From assembly GCA_014803985.1 (NCBI GenBank), contig JAAVAO010000007.1, positions 69,524 through 105,146 on the forward strand: a DNA stretch of 35,623 bases, given 5' to 3'. Made by a program: the position numbers and the translations under genes. The notes beneath the pieces were generated by a model that did no database searches, was not told the DNA's origin, and was given only the letters and a program-made list of their open reading frames with translations. Source of the stretch: Treponema sp. (lineage in GTDB: Bacteria; Spirochaetota; Spirochaetia; Treponematales; Treponemataceae). Shown piece by piece: positions 1 through 7,055 of this stretch (positions are counted from its first letter, which is position 1; every line of letters starts with the position of its first letter).

Positions 1-164
1 CCGAACATCACCACCACGCCCGCCACGACGTTGTAGATCCCGTAGTCCTCCGCGCCGAGCGTTGCCAGCACCGCGCGCACCGTGTACAGCGACACGAGCA
101 TGATCAGAATCTGCCGGAAATAGAGGAAGAGCGTGTTTTTTGCGATGCGCGATGTGCTAGTCAT
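1..164 (-). CDS. O-antigen/polysaccharide flippase (Wzx-like), N-terminal fragment
   Basis: Only the first 54 codons are in the window; the gene runs off the left edge. The ATG at 164 opens a reading frame beginning MTSTSRIAKNTLFLYFRQ, followed by a first membrane helix (LIMLVSLYTVRAVLATLG) and then EDYGIYNVVAGVVVMF. The phrase LGxEDYGIYNVVxGVVVMF is characteristic of the N-terminus of oligosaccharide flippases of the MATE/Wzx superfamily, which move lipid-linked sugar units across the inner membrane. The start lies 5 bases after the stop of the upstream XRE gene, so the two are probably co-transcribed. The fragment is clearly GC-richer than the rest of the window, which suggests horizontal acquisition, as is common for surface polysaccharide loci. 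Family assignment rests on a short stretch. Confidence 0.75.
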   Translation of the reverse strand, partial: MTSTSRIAKNTLFLYFRQILIMLVSLYTVRAVLATLGAEDYGIYNVVAGVVVMF

Positions 165-169
165 CCCCT

Positions 170-358
170 CTACCCCACCAGTTGCCGAACATCAATGCCG
201 ATCATATCCGCAATTTTTAGCGCGTCGCTCACACGGGGTTCGGTTTTGTACTTTCGCATGCTGGAGATCGTTGTTTCAGACATTTTCAATGCGGCGGCAA
301 GTTGCCTATACGTAAACCCCTGCACACGCCTTATATTTTCTACATTGTCCCAAAACAT
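170..358 (-). CDS. small XRE-family DNA-binding protein (62 aa)
   Basis: A 62-residue protein that is essentially a single Cro/CI-type helix-turn-helix: FTYRQLAAALKMSETTISSMRK gives the turn (QLAAALKMSETTISSM), and DALKIADMIGIDVRQLVG is the typical fourth and fifth helix of the fold. It starts at ATG 358 behind a strong Shine-Dalgarno (GGAGG, 7 bases before the ATG). It is directly followed by the flippase gene. It has no additional effector domain, so it is a minimal repressor-like protein that may control its own operon. Three 15-bp direct repeats 70-110 bases upstream are candidate binding sites. Confidence 0.8.
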   Translation of the reverse strand: MFWDNVENIRRVQGFTYRQLAAALKMSETTISSMRKYKTEPRVSDALKIADMIGIDVRQLVG

Positions 359-428
359 ATGCCGACCTCCTCATAAATGACATGCGCCACGCCTTTATGC
401 CGCCTACGAAAAATAAAACACTATAAAA

Positions 429-468
429 TTCGCATAACTAAATTTCGTATAATATATTTTCGCAATAA
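429..468. promoter_or_regulatory. three 15-bp direct repeats upstream of the small XRE gene
   Basis: The words TTCGCATAA (429), TTCGTATAA (444) and TTCGCAATAA (459) recur at an exact 15-base spacing, each preceded by an A/T-rich run. Such regularly phased repeats upstream of an XRE gene are plausible operators, with one repeat about every 1.4 helical turns. A-T rich segments within them could also supply -10 boxes for the minus-strand promoter. Function is inferred from position only. Confidence 0.4.
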
Positions 469-590
469 CCATATACTATTTTTTTTTTTTGTAAACACTA
501 TACAAAAGATTTTTACACTTTTATTGGGAGAAATTTAGAAGCCAGGGACGTTCAATTCCATTCTTGGCTAAGCAGGGCTTTGCCCTGCGA

Positions 591-637
591 CCGTAAGTCG
601 AGGAGTTAAAAATAGAAGAACAATGTATCTTTCGCCA
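591..637 (-). repeat. interspersed repeat A, inverted copy
   Basis: Read on the minus strand this is TGGCGAAAGATACATTGTTC followed by TTCTATTTTTAACTCCTCGA, closely matching the element at 25691-25737. The similarity continues outside the element: both are preceded by CATTCTTCCAGTTGCA. The terminal palindrome that is intact at 25691 (GGCGGAAG / CTTCCGCC) is degraded here. The adjoining GCAGGGC hairpin at 572-588 is also repeated at 35520-35535. Confidence 0.6.
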
Positions 638-775
638 GTGCAACTGGAAGAATGTTTCTCTATCTTTTCAAATCTCGCCTATTCATTAAAAAACAACGTT
701 TTATGCTGCAACGAACGCCCTATCAGGTTTTGAGAGGATGGAGAAATTTGCTGTGGATACAGAGACCGCGGAAGG

Positions 776-835
776 GCTGTAGGGGCTGGCGAAGCCAGTT
801 CCGCAGGAATGAAGCGATAGCGTAACCCCGAAAGA
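776..835 (+). repeat. interspersed repeat B, copy 1
   Basis: The segment contains TGTAGGGG, a small hairpin (CTGGC-GAA-GCCAG), a variable stretch, then AACCCCGAAAG. The same order (TGTAGGGG, hairpin AGCC-GC-AGGCT, variable stretch, AAACCCCGAAAAG) occurs in the same orientation at 35429-35517. Conserved ends around variable stems suggest a structured repeat family rather than a coding remnant. I do not recognise a named family. Confidence 0.5.
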
Positions 836-999
836 CCAGTGGGTGCACCAACTCCGCCCGTATTTTAAAGTGAACGCAACAAACAGATAAAAACATAAAA
901 AAGCGAAGCAATTATGTCAAAAACAGCTAAAAACAACCAGCGTTAATCGGAAAAGTTACAAAAATCACAGATTTTTTCTCAAAGAACTGAAAATAGAGA

Positions 1000-1028
1000 T
1001 TGCTATCATTCTGTTTTATCGTTATAAT
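1000..1028 (+). promoter_or_regulatory. sigma-70-type promoter of the aryl-polyene-like operon
   Basis: TTGCTA (1000-1005) and TATAAT (1023-1028) are separated by exactly 17 bases. Transcription would begin near 1035, giving a leader of about 35 bases with the Shine-Dalgarno AAAGG (1056-1060) nine bases before the ATG at 1070. Confidence 0.7.
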
Positions 1029-1069
1029 AATAGTAAAAATCAGCAAGGAACTATAAAAGGAATCGAAGT

Positions 1070-1342
1070 ATGGAAAGCAACGATGCTTTAAAGAGAGAGA
1101 TAAAAGAAACAATTATTTCAACATTGCAGTTGGAGGATATAACTCCTGAAAGCATTGTCGATTCTGAACCGCTTTTTGGCGATGGGCTTGGATTAGATTC
1201 AATTGATGCACTTGAATTGGGCGTTGGACTCAAAAAGAAATTCGGAGTAAAATTCTCCTCTGAAAGTTCCGACAACAAAAAACACTTTGCGTCTGTTGAT
1301 GCGCTTGCTGAATATATTTCTCAAGCCAAAGAACGAGAATAG
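1070..1342 (+). CDS. acyl carrier protein, first of two (ApeE-like)
   Basis: A 90-residue acyl carrier protein. The phosphopantetheine attachment site is the serine in GLGLDSIDALELGV, the DSxxxxEL context of ACPs, preceded by the usual LFGDG loop. It would carry growing or finished acyl chains as a thioester in the cytosol. It heads a seven-gene operon with a second ACP, an AMP-ligase, a dehydratase, a glycosyltransferase, an acyltransferase and a thioesterase. The order ACP-ACP-membrane protein-AMP-ligase-dehydratase is that of aryl polyene (APE) clusters, where the two ACPs are called ApeE and ApeF. The start ATG has a Shine-Dalgarno (AAAGG) nine bases upstream. The family is certain; the pathway is inferred from context. 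Confidence 0.9.
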   Translation: MESNDALKREIKETIISTLQLEDITPESIVDSEPLFGDGLGLDSIDALELGVGLKKKFGVKFSSESSDNKKHFASVDALAEYISQAKERE

Positions 1343-1505
1343 AAAGTCACTAAAAAAACATTTGATTTGGTTCTAACAAGTTTGCGTTGCAAACGAAATA
1401 CTTAATATATGTATAATGCACACTTTCATTTTATTTTGAGAGCGTGCGCAAAAGGCAAGAAAAAACACTTGAACTTTCTTTTTGCTTTTTATGAGGTTTA
1501 AAACT

Positions 1506-1754
1506 ATGACAAAAGATGAAATTTTTTCAAAATTAAAGGGAATTCTTGTTTCAGAATTTGAAATTGACGAAGAATCAATCACTTTAGAAGCGACTCTTTT
1601 TGATGATTTGGATCTTGACTCAATTGATTCTATTGATTTGATTCAAAAAATGAAGGAATTTATGCCTGAAGGAACAAAAATCGATCCTGCCGTCTTCAAA
1701 ACAGTAAAAAATATACAAAATGTTGTGGACGCTCTCGTTCCATATATGGCTTGA
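1506..1754 (+). CDS. acyl carrier protein, second of two (ApeF-like)
   Basis: An 82-residue acyl carrier protein with the attachment serine in DLDLDSIDSIDLIQKM. It begins at ATG 1506 (MTKDEIFSKLKG), nine bases after the Shine-Dalgarno GAGG; the longer reading frames from TTG 1482 or ATG 1491 would bury that site. It differs clearly from the first ACP (very acidic, with short loops), as expected if the two serve different partners, for example chain elongation against priming or transfer. Its stop codon TGA (1752-1754) overlaps the ATG of the following gene, so translation is coupled. In aryl polyene clusters a tandem ACP pair is standard. Confidence 0.9.
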   Translation: MTKDEIFSKLKGILVSEFEIDEESITLEATLFDDLDLDSIDSIDLIQKMKEFMPEGTKIDPAVFKTVKNIQNVVDALVPYMA

Positions 1755-3766
1755 TGAGAAAGTTTCTTAAAATTCTTTTTTATGTTTTAGCGGCGATATA
1801 TCCGTTTTTGGTTTTTACACTGCTTGTCATTCTAAAACTTCCAATACGTATATTGTCGTTGTGCGTGATTATCCTTGCGTGCACTTTCTTTTTGTGCTTC
1901 ACAGGTGGGAAGAAATCCAATAAAAAAGAAAAAAGGGCGTTGGATCTGCGACCTCTTGTCAGTTCCGCGCTTTTTTTAGTTGCTGGCATTATCTGCTTTA
2001 TTACAAACCGGTCAATATTTCTAAAACTGTATTCTGTCGTGATAAATGCTGTTCTTTTGAGCGTGTTTGGATCGACTTTGTTTTTTAAACCGAACTTGTG
2101 CTTTCGACTTGCAACTCTAACCGACAAATCAATTGTTGGCTCGTCTTATGAAAATGAGGTTTTGGAATATTGCAAAAAAGTTACCATTATTTGGTGCTGC
2201 TTTTTCATTATAAACGGAAGCATTGCTGCATTCACTGCACTGTATAATTTTGGAGACGAAAGTTTAAACAACAGAATTTGGTCCGTCTATAACGGCGGAA
2301 TTTCTTACATTTTGATGGGACTGATTTTTGCTGTTGAATTCGTTGTCCGAAGAATTGTGGACAGAAAGATGATAAAATCGTTTTCATTTACAAAATTCAC
2401 GGCGGACTCACGAAAAGATAACCATATTTTGTGTTATGAAGGTCTGTGGTCAGAGAAAAAATATAAGTCGTGGAAGGACTTTTTGATAGATTCTGCAAAG
2501 ATGAGATTTTTTATCTCTCAAAATTCAAACGATGATTGGATTTTGCACTGCGAAGATTATTGGTATTTTCTGTGTACATTCGTCGCCCTTCTCCAATGCA
2601 AAAAACGCATTTTTTTAACGCAAAATATTTCGGATGAATTCATAAATGAGGTGAAGACAAGCGAAGTTGCTTTCTTAACCGATCAAAACGCGCAAAACTC
2701 CATTTCCATTCAAGAAATCATTGAAAACACTGAAGCCCCCGATGAAAAATACATTCGGGATTTGCCAATTTTAAACAGCGATGAAACACGCATTTTGCTG
2801 TATACAAGCGGCAGCACTGGCGCACCAAAAGCCATTCCCCAGAGAATGACGGAATTTGAAATGGACAACGCCTTTGTCATTTCAAAATGGGCGGAAGAAT
2901 TTTTAAAGCGAAAATTAGTTTCCACCGTGAGTCAGCATCATATTTATGGATTTTTATTCAGCTCCTCACTGCCATTTACCCTCGGAGTTCCATTCCGCCG
3001 CACCCGCATTCAATTTCCAGAGGAATTTGAGCGGCTTTCCGATGAAAAATATGTTATCATTGCAACCCCCGCATTTCTCAAAAGAACTGTAGAAATAGAG
3101 AAAAAACTGCCTTTAAAAGACACGTGGATTTTTTCAAGCGGCGGAGCATGCAGCTCCGAACTTGCAGAAAAAACGCAAAACGTTTTTGGATTTTGTCCGC
3201 TTGAAATATACGGCTCAACTGAAACATCGGGAATTGCCTATCGACAGCAATCAAAAGACGGCTTGAAGTTCACTCCATTTGACAACGCAAAAATTTGGCT
3301 TGACGACAACGGCTGCTTGAGAGTTATCTCCCCCTATATAAAAAACCCCGAAGGATTTGCCACTGCAGATTTGGCAGAAATTTTTGAAGATGGTCGTTTC
3401 TTGCTCAAAGGTCGCTCCGACTCCATTGTAAAAATAGAGGAAAAAAGGATTTCCCTCACGGAAGTTGAAAACCGCCTTATGCAGACAGGCTTGATTGCCG
3501 ATGTAAAAGTCATTGCGCTTCAAAACGAAGTTCGTCAATTTTTGGCAGCGGTTATTGTCTTAAATGAAAAAGGGAAACAGCACTTTTGTGATGCAGAAAA
3601 ATTTCTTATAAATCGATATTTCCACGACTTTTTGATGCATTACTTTGAAAATGTTGTTGTGCCAAAACGATGGCGATATGTCGATTCAATTCCTGTTGAC
3701 ACCCAAGGAAAGAAACACAAGGAAGAAATAGAAAAATTATTTTTGGAAAATAATAACACCCTTTGA
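1754..3766 (+). CDS. membrane protein (COG4648-like) fused to AMP-dependent acyl ligase (ApeG-ApeH-like)
   Basis: About 670 residues. Residues 1-205 form several membrane helices (YVLAAIYPFLVFTLLVILKL; then ILSLCVIILACTFFLCF; later WCCFFIINGSIAAFTAL and YILMGLIFAVEFVVRR) and resemble the separate membrane protein of aryl polyene clusters. From about residue 215 on it is an adenylate-forming ligase with A3 YTSGSTGAPK, A5 IYGSTETSG, A8 LLKGRSDSIVKIEEKRI, and a C-terminal GKKHKEEI whose lysine fits A10. The ligase would activate a carboxylic acid (in APE pathways an aromatic starter such as 4-hydroxybenzoate) and load it on the ACP. The fusion of two normally separate proteins places activation at the membrane. 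The ATG at 1754 is preferred over TTG 1751 because it overlaps the preceding stop (TGATG). No individual substrate residue can be read reliably. Confidence 0.85.
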   Translation: MRKFLKILFYVLAAIYPFLVFTLLVILKLPIRILSLCVIILACTFFLCFTGGKKSNKKEKRALDLRPLVSSALFLVAGIICFITNRSIFLKLYSVVINAVLLSVFGSTLFFKPNLCFRLATLTDKSIVGSSYENEVLEYCKKVTIIWCCFFIINGSIAAFTALYNFGDESLNNRIWSVYNGGISYILMGLIFAVEFVVRRIVDRKMIKSFSFTKFTADSRKDNHILCYEGLWSEKKYKSWKDFLIDSAKMRFFISQNSNDDWILHCEDYWYFLCTFVALLQCKKRIFLTQNISDEFINEVKTSEVAFLTDQNAQNSISIQEIIENTEAPDEKYIRDLPILNSDETRILLYTSGSTGAPKAIPQRMTEFEMDNAFVISKWAEEFLKRKLVSTVSQHHIYGFLFSSSLPFTLGVPFRRTRIQFPEEFERLSDEKYVIIATPAFLKRTVEIEKKLPLKDTWIFSSGGACSSELAEKTQNVFGFCPLEIYGSTETSGIAYRQQSKDGLKFTPFDNAKIWLDDNGCLRVISPYIKNPEGFATADLAEIFEDGRFLLKGRSDSIVKIEEKRISLTEVENRLMQTGLIADVKVIALQNEVRQFLAAVIVLNEKGKQHFCDAEKFLINRYFHDFLMHYFENVVVPKRWRYVDSIPVDTQGKKHKEEIEKLFLENNNTL

Positions 3767-3830
3767 AAAAACAAGAGGATTTGTAGAAAATGAAAAACCA
3801 AAAGTTTACACGTTTAGTTGGAGATAAAAA

Positions 3831-4235
3831 ATGCATGGCGTTGAAAATGAAAAAATTGTAGAAAAAACAGAAAATGCAATCGCACTTGAATTTATTATAC
3901 CTGAATCAAGCGATTTTTTTGATGGACACTTCCCCGAGTTCAAACTGCTTCCTGCTGTCGCTCAATTTGAAATTGTCACTCGATTCTCACGAAAGTATTT
4001 TGGAACGGACAGGGCAGTTCCCGCAATCAGGCGCATTAAATTTTCAAATCCAATTCGTCCCGAATCGCAACTGCACCTTGAAATAAAATACAATAGAGAA
4101 AAATCCAGCGTTTCATACACCTTGCGTTGCGCAAAAAACAGTGAAAAAACATATTCCTCAGGGAGTTTTTCAGTCACTTCGTCTGCTGATGCTGATGGCG
4201 AATACAGGGGCAACGCAGATAGGGGGGGGGTATAA
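3831..4235 (+). CDS. hotdog-fold 3-hydroxyacyl-ACP dehydratase (ApeI/FabZ-like)
   Basis: A 134-residue single-hotdog protein. DGHFPEFKLLPAVAQFEIVTR aligns with the FabZ signature GHFPxxPxxPGVxxxE: the catalytic His is in HFP and the acidic partner is the Glu in AQFE. It would remove water from 3-hydroxyacyl-ACP to give the trans-2-enoyl product, the step that builds the conjugated double bonds in aryl polyenes. It lies 64 bases after the ligase gene and has a Shine-Dalgarno (GGAG) before ATG 3831. The C-terminal end (DADGEYRGNADRGGV) is encoded across a run of nine G residues (4222-4230) and looks unstructured. A run length change would replace the last two residues or extend the tail. Confidence 0.85.
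   Translation: MHGVENEKIVEKTENAIALEFIIPESSDFFDGHFPEFKLLPAVAQFEIVTRFSRKYFGTDRAVPAIRRIKFSNPIRPESQLHLEIKYNREKSSVSYTLRCAKNSEKTYSSGSFSVTSSADADGEYRGNADRGGV
4222..4230 (+). repeat. homopolymeric G9 tract at the dehydratase/glycosyltransferase junction
   Basis: Nine consecutive G residues in otherwise AT-rich DNA, inside the last codons of the dehydratase gene and eight bases before the TTG start of the glycosyltransferase gene. It is the only purine-rich stretch in Shine-Dalgarno position for that start. Loss of one G moves the dehydratase stop to a TGA overlapping the TTG (TTGA); gain of one G lets the frame run on into the next gene in a different register. Confidence 0.9.
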
Positions 4236-4238
4236 AAA

Positions 4239-5006
4239 TTGACACAAGGTTTTTTACTCCCTGTATACAATCACGGCTTCACACTTGAAAGCGTTATAAA
4301 AAATCTTTTGCCGTATAATCTTCCAATAATAGTTGTTGATGATGGGAATGATGCAAAAAACAAGACAAAAATAAATGAAGTCGCAGAAAAATACTCCAGC
4401 ATTATACTTGTCAGCCTTAAAAAAAATAAGGGTAAGGGTGCGGCAATACGGGCAGGAATTTTGCAGGCTCAAAAAAGCGGATTAACGCATATTCTTCAAG
4501 TGGATTCAGACGGACAGCACGACACAGGGCAAGTTGAACATTTTCTCCAAAAATCCATGCAGAATCCTGATGCAGTTATTTGCGGATACCCTGAATACGA
4601 TGAAAGCGCGCCTAGCCACAGAATAAAAGCGCGAAAATTTGCAAATGGCTGGGTTCATATTGTAACCCTATCAAAAGAAATAAAAGACTGTATGGTAGGA
4701 TTTAGGGTTTATCCCATTGCATCATATATCCAGTTAATAAAAAAACACGCAATTATAGACAGTCGAATGGGTGCTGACATCGACCTATTGGTCCGTCTTT
4801 CATGGGCAGGGGTAAGAATAATCTCTGAGCCAGTGAAAATAACCTACCCCGTTGACGGCATCTCAAACTTTAGAGTTGTTCGTGACAACTTGAGAATTTC
4901 AGGAACGTACGCGCGTCTTTGCATAGGAATGATAGTGCGTCTTCCATATCTCATCATTAGAAATATAAAAAAAACAAAATTGAGCAAACTGGAAAACAAA
5001 GAATGA
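4239..5006 (+). CDS. family 2 glycosyltransferase (dolichol-phosphate-mannose-synthase-like)
   Basis: 255 residues starting at TTG 4239. The GT-A fold signatures are FLLPVYNHGFTLESVI at the N-terminus, IIVVDDGN, the KNKGKGAAIRAG segment and the nucleotide-binding QVDSDGQHD (DxD). C-terminal MGADIDLLVRLSWAG matches the acceptor loop of GT2 enzymes. There are no obvious membrane helices, only a weakly hydrophobic C-terminus. In aryl polyene clusters of Enterobacteria this domain is fused to an acyltransferase; here the two are separate, overlapping genes (4 bases, ATGA). It likely adds a sugar to the lipid-linked product. The start is non-ATG and its only Shine-Dalgarno-like sequence is the G9 tract. 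Confidence 0.85.
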   Translation: MTQGFLLPVYNHGFTLESVIKNLLPYNLPIIVVDDGNDAKNKTKINEVAEKYSSIILVSLKKNKGKGAAIRAGILQAQKSGLTHILQVDSDGQHDTGQVEHFLQKSMQNPDAVICGYPEYDESAPSHRIKARKFANGWVHIVTLSKEIKDCMVGFRVYPIASYIQLIKKHAIIDSRMGADIDLLVRLSWAGVRIISEPVKITYPVDGISNFRVVRDNLRISGTYARLCIGMIVRLPYLIIRNIKKTKLSKLENKE

Positions 5007-6019
5007 GCAAAGAAAATAAACTGCATTGGTCTGAAGAAAAAGAAGCAGTTTCCTCAAGCAAGCCGTTAAAGTTGCTATTCATTCTTTTTCTCCATTTACC
5101 TCAAATCGTTATTCTCTCCTTGATTTATCCTATTGGATTCTTCTATTTACTATTCAGCAAGAGGGCACGATGCGAGGCGCGAAACTATCAAAAGCAACTC
5201 TGCGCATTTTTAAAAGAATCAGGGAAGTCCAAAATTCGCATAAGTCCATATACACAAATTGTTTCATTCTGCCTTTGCGTAGCAGAAAAAATGATGGGTT
5301 GGCTTGGAAAAGTTCAGTACAATGAATTAATCACCCATAATGACGACTTGCAGGAATTGATAGATCAACTAGAGCAAAAAAAAGGCGCAATTATAATCGG
5401 CTCTCACTTGGGGAACATCGACCTTTTACGCAGTCTTTCTAGCTTTAATAGAACGGGCGTAAATCGTGAAATTGAAGTTACCATTATAATGGAAGTTTCA
5501 ACCTCAGAACAATTTACCAAAACCCTCAAGGAAATAAATCCAAAATACACCGCAAATATCATTTCACCTGAAAACATCACCCCCGAAACGGCAATTCTGC
5601 TACAGGAAAAACTTGATAGCGGCGGACTGCTTGTGTACACAGGAGACAGAACAAGCGCACGGAACAGGACGCGCATATTCCGCGAAAAATTTCTTGGAAA
5701 AAACGCGGACTTTCCGTATGGAGTTTTTATGATGCCAGCGATTTTACACGCTCCCACATACTTTATGTTTGCCCTCCGAACAAAAAACGCCACACTGCAT
5801 CCAAAGTACAATATGTTCATCGAAAAATCAAAAACAAATTTTAATTGCGCAAGGAACGAAAGAAACATAAAAATCCATGAATTGGCTTTAGAATTTGTTA
5901 AAAAACTTGAAAAATACTGCATCGAATTCCCTTATCAATGGTATAATTTTTACAACTTTTGGTTGTTGCAAGAAACAGAAACGCCGCATAAAAATGCACT
6001 TGATACAGAGAGAACGTAA
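5003..6019 (+). CDS. lysophospholipid acyltransferase family protein (LpxL/HtrB-like; COG4261-like)
   Basis: 338 residues. An N-terminal hydrophobic segment (LLFILFLHLPQIVILSLIYPIGFFYLLF) anchors it to the inner membrane. The catalytic HX4D motif is the His and Asp in GSHLGNIDLLR, and a later GGLLVYTGDR resembles the second block of the family (GxxVxxxxDR). It would transfer an acyl chain, presumably the ACP-bound product of this operon, to a glycerol or sugar hydroxyl. Start ATG 5003 overlaps the end of the glycosyltransferase gene by four bases (ATGA), so the pair is translationally coupled, consistent with their fusion in related clusters. Confidence 0.85.
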   Translation: MSKENKLHWSEEKEAVSSSKPLKLLFILFLHLPQIVILSLIYPIGFFYLLFSKRARCEARNYQKQLCAFLKESGKSKIRISPYTQIVSFCLCVAEKMMGWLGKVQYNELITHNDDLQELIDQLEQKKGAIIIGSHLGNIDLLRSLSSFNRTGVNREIEVTIIMEVSTSEQFTKTLKEINPKYTANIISPENITPETAILLQEKLDSGGLLVYTGDRTSARNRTRIFREKFLGKNADFPYGVFMMPAILHAPTYFMFALRTKNATLHPKYNMFIEKSKTNFNCARNERNIKIHELALEFVKKLEKYCIEFPYQWYNFYNFWLLQETETPHKNALDTERT

Positions 6020-6070
6020 ACACTCTGTTAATACCATGCAAGGACTATCGTTGCACGGAGGCAATTTTAA

Positions 6071-6529
6071 ATGAAAGTCGAAAAATCCTTGATCAGCGCA
6101 GAACTCCCATTCACTGTCGAATTTTATGATGTTGACACAATGGGAGTGGTTTGGCACGGAAACTATGCAAAATATATGGAAGCGGCACGATGCGTTTTGC
6201 TTGACAAAATAGGCTTTGGCTACAACGAAATGAAAAAAGCGGGCTTTGCATTCCCAGTCATCACTATGGACATACGATATATACGCTCGCTCGAATTCGG
6301 AGAAAAAGCGATTATCCGCGCAGACTTAATAGAATACAAGGACATTCTAGAAATTCACTATAAAATCATAAACGAAAAAGGTGAAGTCACCACAAAAGCC
6401 GAAACAAAGCAAGCCGCCGTAAAATGGGACACAAAGGAAACTCAATTTGAAAACCCTGCAATTTTTATCGAAAGAGTCGAAAATCTGATTGCAAAAGAAA
6501 AGGAAGCAAACAAGGCAGCCTTTAAATAA
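6071..6529 (+). CDS. acyl-CoA/ACP thioesterase, 4HBT/YbgC-like hotdog (ApeK-like)
   Basis: 152 residues. VEFYDVDTMGVVWHGNYAKYMEAAR is the active-site block of 4-hydroxybenzoyl-CoA-thioesterase-type enzymes (DxDxxGxVxHxxY): the Asp of DTMG is catalytic and HGNY follows. It would hydrolyse thioesters, either releasing or proof-reading acyl-ACP intermediates. It is the last gene of the + strand operon, 51 bases after the acyltransferase, with Shine-Dalgarno GGAGG before ATG 6071. In aryl polyene clusters the thioesterase is followed by a LolA-like carrier and an MMPL-type exporter; here nothing of the kind follows. Confidence 0.9.
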   Translation: MKVEKSLISAELPFTVEFYDVDTMGVVWHGNYAKYMEAARCVLLDKIGFGYNEMKKAGFAFPVITMDIRYIRSLEFGEKAIIRADLIEYKDILEIHYKIINEKGEVTTKAETKQAAVKWDTKETQFENPAIFIERVENLIAKEKEANKAAFK

Positions 6530-6654
6530 GAACCCCCGTACGGTAGCGAAACAATGCAGAAGGTAGCCCCAGCGGAAGCAGCGCACGTTATCAGAGGGGT
6601 TGCTCCCTATGCCAGAGCGCACTCCGCCTCGCAATTTCTTTTCTACAAAGTCCT

Positions 6655-6762
6655 CTACAGCCACCCTGTTCTTTTGCTAACAAGGAACACCACAACAGCC
6701 GAAACGACCGTATAGGCAATGCACTTTAGCACTACAAGCAGAGATTCTTTTTTGCTTGACAT
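6655..6762 (-). CDS. small single-pass membrane protein (35 aa)
   Basis: A 35-codon frame starting at ATG 6762, beginning MSSKKESLLVVLKC and followed by a hydrophobic helix (IAYTVVSAVVVFLVSK) with a basic end (KRTGWL). A Shine-Dalgarno (AAGGGGG) sits about five bases upstream inside a small hairpin (GCCCTCAAGGGGGC). The charge pattern (positive N-terminus, one helix, positive C-terminus) resembles holin-like or type I toxin-like peptides, but no family can be named. A longer frame from ATG 6849 begins MARLLAR, the same seven residues found inside the leader peptides at 23420-23638. Confidence 0.5.
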   Translation of the reverse strand: MSSKKESLLVVLKCIAYTVVSAVVVFLVSKRTGWL

Positions 6763-6833
6763 AAAAGCCCCCTTGAGGGCAAAATGTGTATTGACGGGAC
6801 GGAAGCCACAAAACCGCCGCCCCGCCGTTCTCG

Positions 6834-6917
6834 CTAGCAACCGAGCCATTTAAGCACGATTGCTACAAGAACTTGGACAACGCCTGCGATTAGTAGCAGC
6901 GATACTTCTCGCAGGTA
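6834..6917 (-). pseudogene. possible second hydrophobic peptide without a normal start
   Basis: An open frame of about 28 codons reads YLREVSLLLIAGVVQV, then LVAIVLKWLGC and a TAG at 6834-6836: one hydrophobic helix with charged ends, very like the 35-aa protein just downstream. No ATG, GTG or TTG precedes it in frame; the frame enters through a run of nine A residues, so either a rare start (ATT), a slippage at the A9 run, or decay could explain it. Confidence 0.25.
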
Positions 6918-7055
6918 TTTTTTTTTAATAATATAAACTGAAGTTTTTAGAGGTTCCCTACCTATTTGAAATAATGAGATAAAACGCAAATGTGCGCTCT
7001 GAAACTTTTTATGGTATGCACTGCAATCTTTGCCATAGGAAATGTGACATTCGGT

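Larger units (their letters stand above)
359..1069. other. gene-poor region between XRE gene and the ACP operon
   Basis: No convincing gene is visible in these 711 bases. They hold the three 15-bp direct repeats (429-468), a run of T residues at about 481-490, a hairpin GCAGGGC-TTT-GCCCTGC (572-588), one inverted copy of the interspersed repeat seen at 25691 and 25977 (here 591-637), one copy of a second repeat type that recurs near the right end of the window (about 776-835), and the promoter of the ACP operon (1000-1028). The short reading frames here lack Shine-Dalgarno sites and recognisable domains. Confidence 0.6.
6530..7055. other. intergenic region with small peptides and a GC-rich segment
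   Basis: Between the thioesterase and GNAT genes, which converge here, lie the two hydrophobic small frames (6655-6917) and a comparatively GC-rich stretch at about 6531-6640. The latter has short self-complementary words (CCGTACGG at 6538-6545; GAACCCC at 6531 against GGGGTTG at 6596), so it may form an RNA structure. A frame of 105 codons overlapping the thioesterase gene on the minus strand is a shadow. Confidence 0.4.

Noticed and set aside
1482..1505. Start of the second ACP at TTG 1482 or ATG 1491
   Set aside because: The GAGG Shine-Dalgarno lies within that extension and correctly spaces ATG 1506.
5404..5922. 172-codon frame on the minus strand opposite the acyltransferase gene
   Set aside because: It is antisense to a gene with clear motifs and has no domain or Shine-Dalgarno.
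6347..6664. 105-codon minus-strand frame across the thioesterase 3' end
   Set aside because: Overlaps a solid gene on the other strand and its upper part runs through structured intergenic DNA.
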